The position numbers and the translations under genes were made by a program. From an uncultured Eisenbergiella sp. (GTDB lineage: Bacteria > Bacillota > Clostridia > Lachnospirales > Lachnospiraceae): a DNA stretch of 7,108 bases. Location: NCBI GenBank assembly GCA_948960675.1, contig CARDPF010000170.1:1-7108 (forward strand), in the 5' to 3' direction. The notes beneath the pieces are model-generated. The model ran no database searches, had not been told where the DNA came from, and saw nothing but the letters and a program-made list of their open reading frames with translations. Positions within the stretch are counted from its first letter, which is position 1, and the number at the start of each line of letters is the position of its first letter. Shown piece after piece: positions 5,073 through 7,108 of the stretch.

Positions 5073-6986
5073 ATGAAGCAAAGAACAACTAAACTGGCTG
5101 CCCTTCTGGCATCGACGTGCCTGGTCGCATCCCTTGCTTTGGCAGGATGCGGGAATGTGCCTGCCGAAACGGCAAAAGAAACGAATGCAGAGGAATCGGC
5201 AGCAGAATCCGTGGCGGAGACAGAGACACAGGAAGGGCAACCGGAGGAGGACACGGGGGAGGAAGTGGTCGCAGACGCTGGCAGCGGCGTTACGCCCAGA
5301 AATGAAACCCTGTATTTTTCGGGGCAGCAGTGGAGCGCGATCAACAGCTGGAATCCCATCGGCGGAAATTCCAACAATGCCATGGCTGTTACCCAGCGTG
5401 ACAGCAGCCGTATCACTGTCTATGAGACGTTGTTTATGTACAATATGATGGATAATGACCTGCATCCGCTTCTGGGAACGGAATACTTCTGGGATGATGA
5501 AAAAATGTCTTCTATGACGGTCAAACTCAATCCCGATGCGCATTGGAGCGACGGTACACCGGTTACGGCGGCGGATGTGGAAGCGACTTTCCATTACAAC
5601 GTACAGTGCGAGAGTTCCTATGGCGTGGAAATGACCGCCTTTATGGAATCCGTTACGGCGTTGGATGATGAGACCGTGTCGGTCAAGGCGGTGTTGGATG
5701 AGGAGGGATTTGCAAAGGATCCCAACGCGATCAAGCAGTGGCTTGGCAAGATGTACGTTTTGCAGAAGGCCTATCTGGAAGCGGTGGAGGAGAGGAGCGG
5801 ATCTTACGAGGACATGAAAATGGATAAAATGGAAGATTTCGTATCCTCGGGTCCTTACCGCAATTTCTTTAATGATGAAAATAAAGTTGTTTTTGTCCGG
5901 GATGACAACTACTGGGGGCAGGCGGAGTCCATGTGGGGGAAGCTTCCGACGCCCAAATATCTGGCCCAGAACATTTATAAGGATAACGGCGCGGCCCTGA
6001 TTGCTTTTGAACAGGGGGAAGTGGACATTTCCCAGTCATTTAACACGGATGTGCAGAAGCTTTGGGAGGAGAAAGGACTTCCCATCACGACCTACGTCGA
6101 TACCCCTCCTTACAACATTGCCACGACGATTCCTACCCTGTGGTATAATCTGGAGAAACCCGGGCTTGACAGGGTGGAGGTCCGCAAGGCAATAGCGATG
6201 GCAGTGGATTATGACCAGATTCTTTCCGCCGCAATCTCCAACCAGGCGCCAAGCTTTAAGGATGTTCCGCGTTCCATGATGAATCCGACAGAGCCGGAGC
6301 AGGCGCTGATCGATCATGAGGCGCTGGCAGATCTGCAGTGGGTTGGAAATGATATTGACGGAGCCAACAAGCTGTTGGATGATGCGGGCATCGTGGATAC
6401 GGACGGGGACGGTATCCGGGAAGCCGATGGTGTGAAGCTTTCTTTCAAGGCGGAATGTCCCAGCGGTTATACCGACTGGCAGGCGACGCTGGAAATCGTG
6501 GCAGCCTCCGCAAAACAGATCGGCGTGGAAATTGAAACATATTTCCCGGAAATCACCGTATGGAACGTGGACCAGTCCACTTTGAATTTTGACATGATCA
6601 TGGTAAAGGTGACGGGCGCGTCCATTATCAATCCCGTGTACCGTTGCAAACAGTTTTTGTACGGCCCGTTTGCGGATGCGGAAGTGAATTTCCAGGGGAA
6701 TTACGGACACTACCGGAATGAGGAAGCGGATGAAATTTTGGAAAAGCTACCTGCCATAACGGACGAAGCTACTTTAAAGGAAGCTTATACCAGACTAAAC
6801 GAGATTTACCTGACAGATGTGCCTTCCTTTGGGTTGATGTACAGACCCGATATGTTCTATACCGTGAACGAAACCGTATGGACAGGGTATCCGCTGGACG
6901 GCGATAACACTAACATTCCTCCACTGGTATGCATGGATGGTTACGGAATTGCCGGCCTTTATAACCTGAGACTGGTGGAAGAATAA
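5073..6986 (+). CDS. ABC transporter solute-binding lipoprotein, family 5 (SBP_bac_5)
   Basis: This 637-residue lipoprotein should sit on the outer face of the membrane and deliver a solute to an ABC permease of the peptide/oligosaccharide (Opp/Dpp) class. A basic, hydrophobic signal peptide (1-25) ends in the lipobox LAGC with Cys26, followed by a Glu/Ala/Thr-rich tether (about 31-70). Family-5 hallmarks are KLNPDAHWSDGTPVTAADVEATF in pieces over 151-173 (HWSDGTP at 157-163), SSGPYRNFF (258-266), VEVRKAIAMAVDYDQI (368-383) and an EF-hand-like DTDGDGIREADG (442-453). The start at 5073 follows GGAG (5061-5064) by 8 nt; upstream in-frame codons from 4989 overlap the promoter. Family members carry peptides, nickel or oligosaccharides. 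The hydrolase and acid-sugar genes next door favour a carbohydrate, but this is inference. Permease and ATPase genes are expected beyond the window. Confidence 0.9.
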   Translation: MKQRTTKLAALLASTCLVASLALAGCGNVPAETAKETNAEESAAESVAETETQEGQPEEDTGEEVVADAGSGVTPRNETLYFSGQQWSAINSWNPIGGNSNNAMAVTQRDSSRITVYETLFMYNMMDNDLHPLLGTEYFWDDEKMSSMTVKLNPDAHWSDGTPVTAADVEATFHYNVQCESSYGVEMTAFMESVTALDDETVSVKAVLDEEGFAKDPNAIKQWLGKMYVLQKAYLEAVEERSGSYEDMKMDKMEDFVSSGPYRNFFNDENKVVFVRDDNYWGQAESMWGKLPTPKYLAQNIYKDNGAALIAFEQGEVDISQSFNTDVQKLWEEKGLPITTYVDTPPYNIATTIPTLWYNLEKPGLDRVEVRKAIAMAVDYDQILSAAISNQAPSFKDVPRSMMNPTEPEQALIDHEALADLQWVGNDIDGANKLLDDAGIVDTDGDGIREADGVKLSFKAECPSGYTDWQATLEIVAASAKQIGVEIETYFPEITVWNVDQSTLNFDMIMVKVTGASIINPVYRCKQFLYGPFADAEVNFQGNYGHYRNEEADEILEKLPAITDEATLKEAYTRLNEIYLTDVPSFGLMYRPDMFYTVNETVWTGYPLDGDNTNIPPLVCMDGYGIAGLYNLRLVEE

Positions 6987-7031
6987 AAGAAACGAAAAAA
7001 CTGCAGAAGGATAACGTCCTGTGCATAATAC

Positions 7032-7067
7032 GGGGGATCAGGGAGAGGGTATACTGATCCCCCTTTT
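7032..7067 (+). terminator. Hairpin after the solute-binding gene, terminator or attenuator
   Basis: GGGGGATCAG (7032-7041) and CTGATCCCCC (7054-7063) form a perfect 10-bp stem with a 12-nt loop, followed by TTTT (7064-7067) and then CCC. The short T-tract suggests partial termination. Such hairpins often follow binding-protein genes and keep their message more abundant than that of the downstream permeases. It lies 45 nt after the stop codon. Confidence 0.65.
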
Positions 7068-7096
7068 CCCAAACAGGGTTTTTAAGCCAAACGGGG

Positions 7097-7108
7097 AGAT
7101 CGGAAGAG
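7097..7108 (+). other. Illumina adapter remnant at the contig end
   Basis: The last 12 bases, AGATCGGAAGAG, equal the first 12 bases of the common Illumina TruSeq adapter (AGATCGGAAGAGC). Their position at the very end argues for untrimmed adapter in the assembly and not genomic sequence. Confidence 0.85.

Noticed and set aside
7068..7084. Small CCC-AAACA-GGG hairpin with T5 after the main terminator
   Set aside because: A 3-bp stem is too weak to count as a second terminator.

Overview
The window looks like a contig fragment from a gut-type Firmicute, most likely a clostridium of the Lachnospiraceae kind. The grounds are moderate-GC genes separated by AT-rich spacers, AGGAG-type ribosome binding sites, sigma-A promoters with 17-bp spacers, a lipoprotein family-5 solute-binding protein and the gene families present. 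The assignment is inferred from style, not from a marker gene. Both ends are cut. The left edge stops 11 codons into a leftward gene. The last 12 bases match the start of the Illumina TruSeq adapter, so the true sequence probably ends near 7096.

Layout. Positions 1-33 (minus) hold the first 11 codons of a probable Phd/YefM-type antitoxin, with a good promoter at 59-87 and a palindromic operator-like region at 74-113. Positions 150-211 hold two outward-facing hairpins with T-tracts. A strong promoter (238-266) then drives a three-gene rightward unit: a D-2-hydroxyacid dehydrogenase (338-1285), a cytoplasmic GHL6-type putative glycoside hydrolase with a beta-galactosidase trimerisation-like domain (1364-3514), and a four-carbon acid sugar kinase (DUF1537/OtnK family, 3543-4778). 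Just after the kinase stop sits a 130-bp non-coding element with inverted ends and a perfect 8-bp target duplication, read here as a MITE of IS66 type. The unit's terminator follows at 4920-4946. A second promoter (4978-5006) drives a lipoprotein solute-binding protein of the SBP_bac_5 family (5073-6986), followed by a hairpin at 7032-7067.

How it fits together (inference): the lipoprotein would capture a solute, probably a glycoside or acid-sugar conjugate, for an ABC transporter whose permease and ATPase genes lie beyond the right edge. The unsecreted hydrolase would cleave it in the cytoplasm. The kinase and dehydrogenase would process a released acid sugar, possibly by phosphorylating a tetronate and oxidising its C2 hydroxyl, as PdxB does with 4-phosphoerythronate. 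No aldolase, decarboxylase or regulator gene is in view.

The two promoters share a 12-base block at the start site and C-A-A-rich direct repeats in 10-bp steps. This suggests one regulator, plausibly DeoR-type, controls both units. The most striking observations are the MITE with its exact target duplication, the shared promoter/operator architecture, and the unusual combination of hydrolase, dehydrogenase and OtnK-like kinase.
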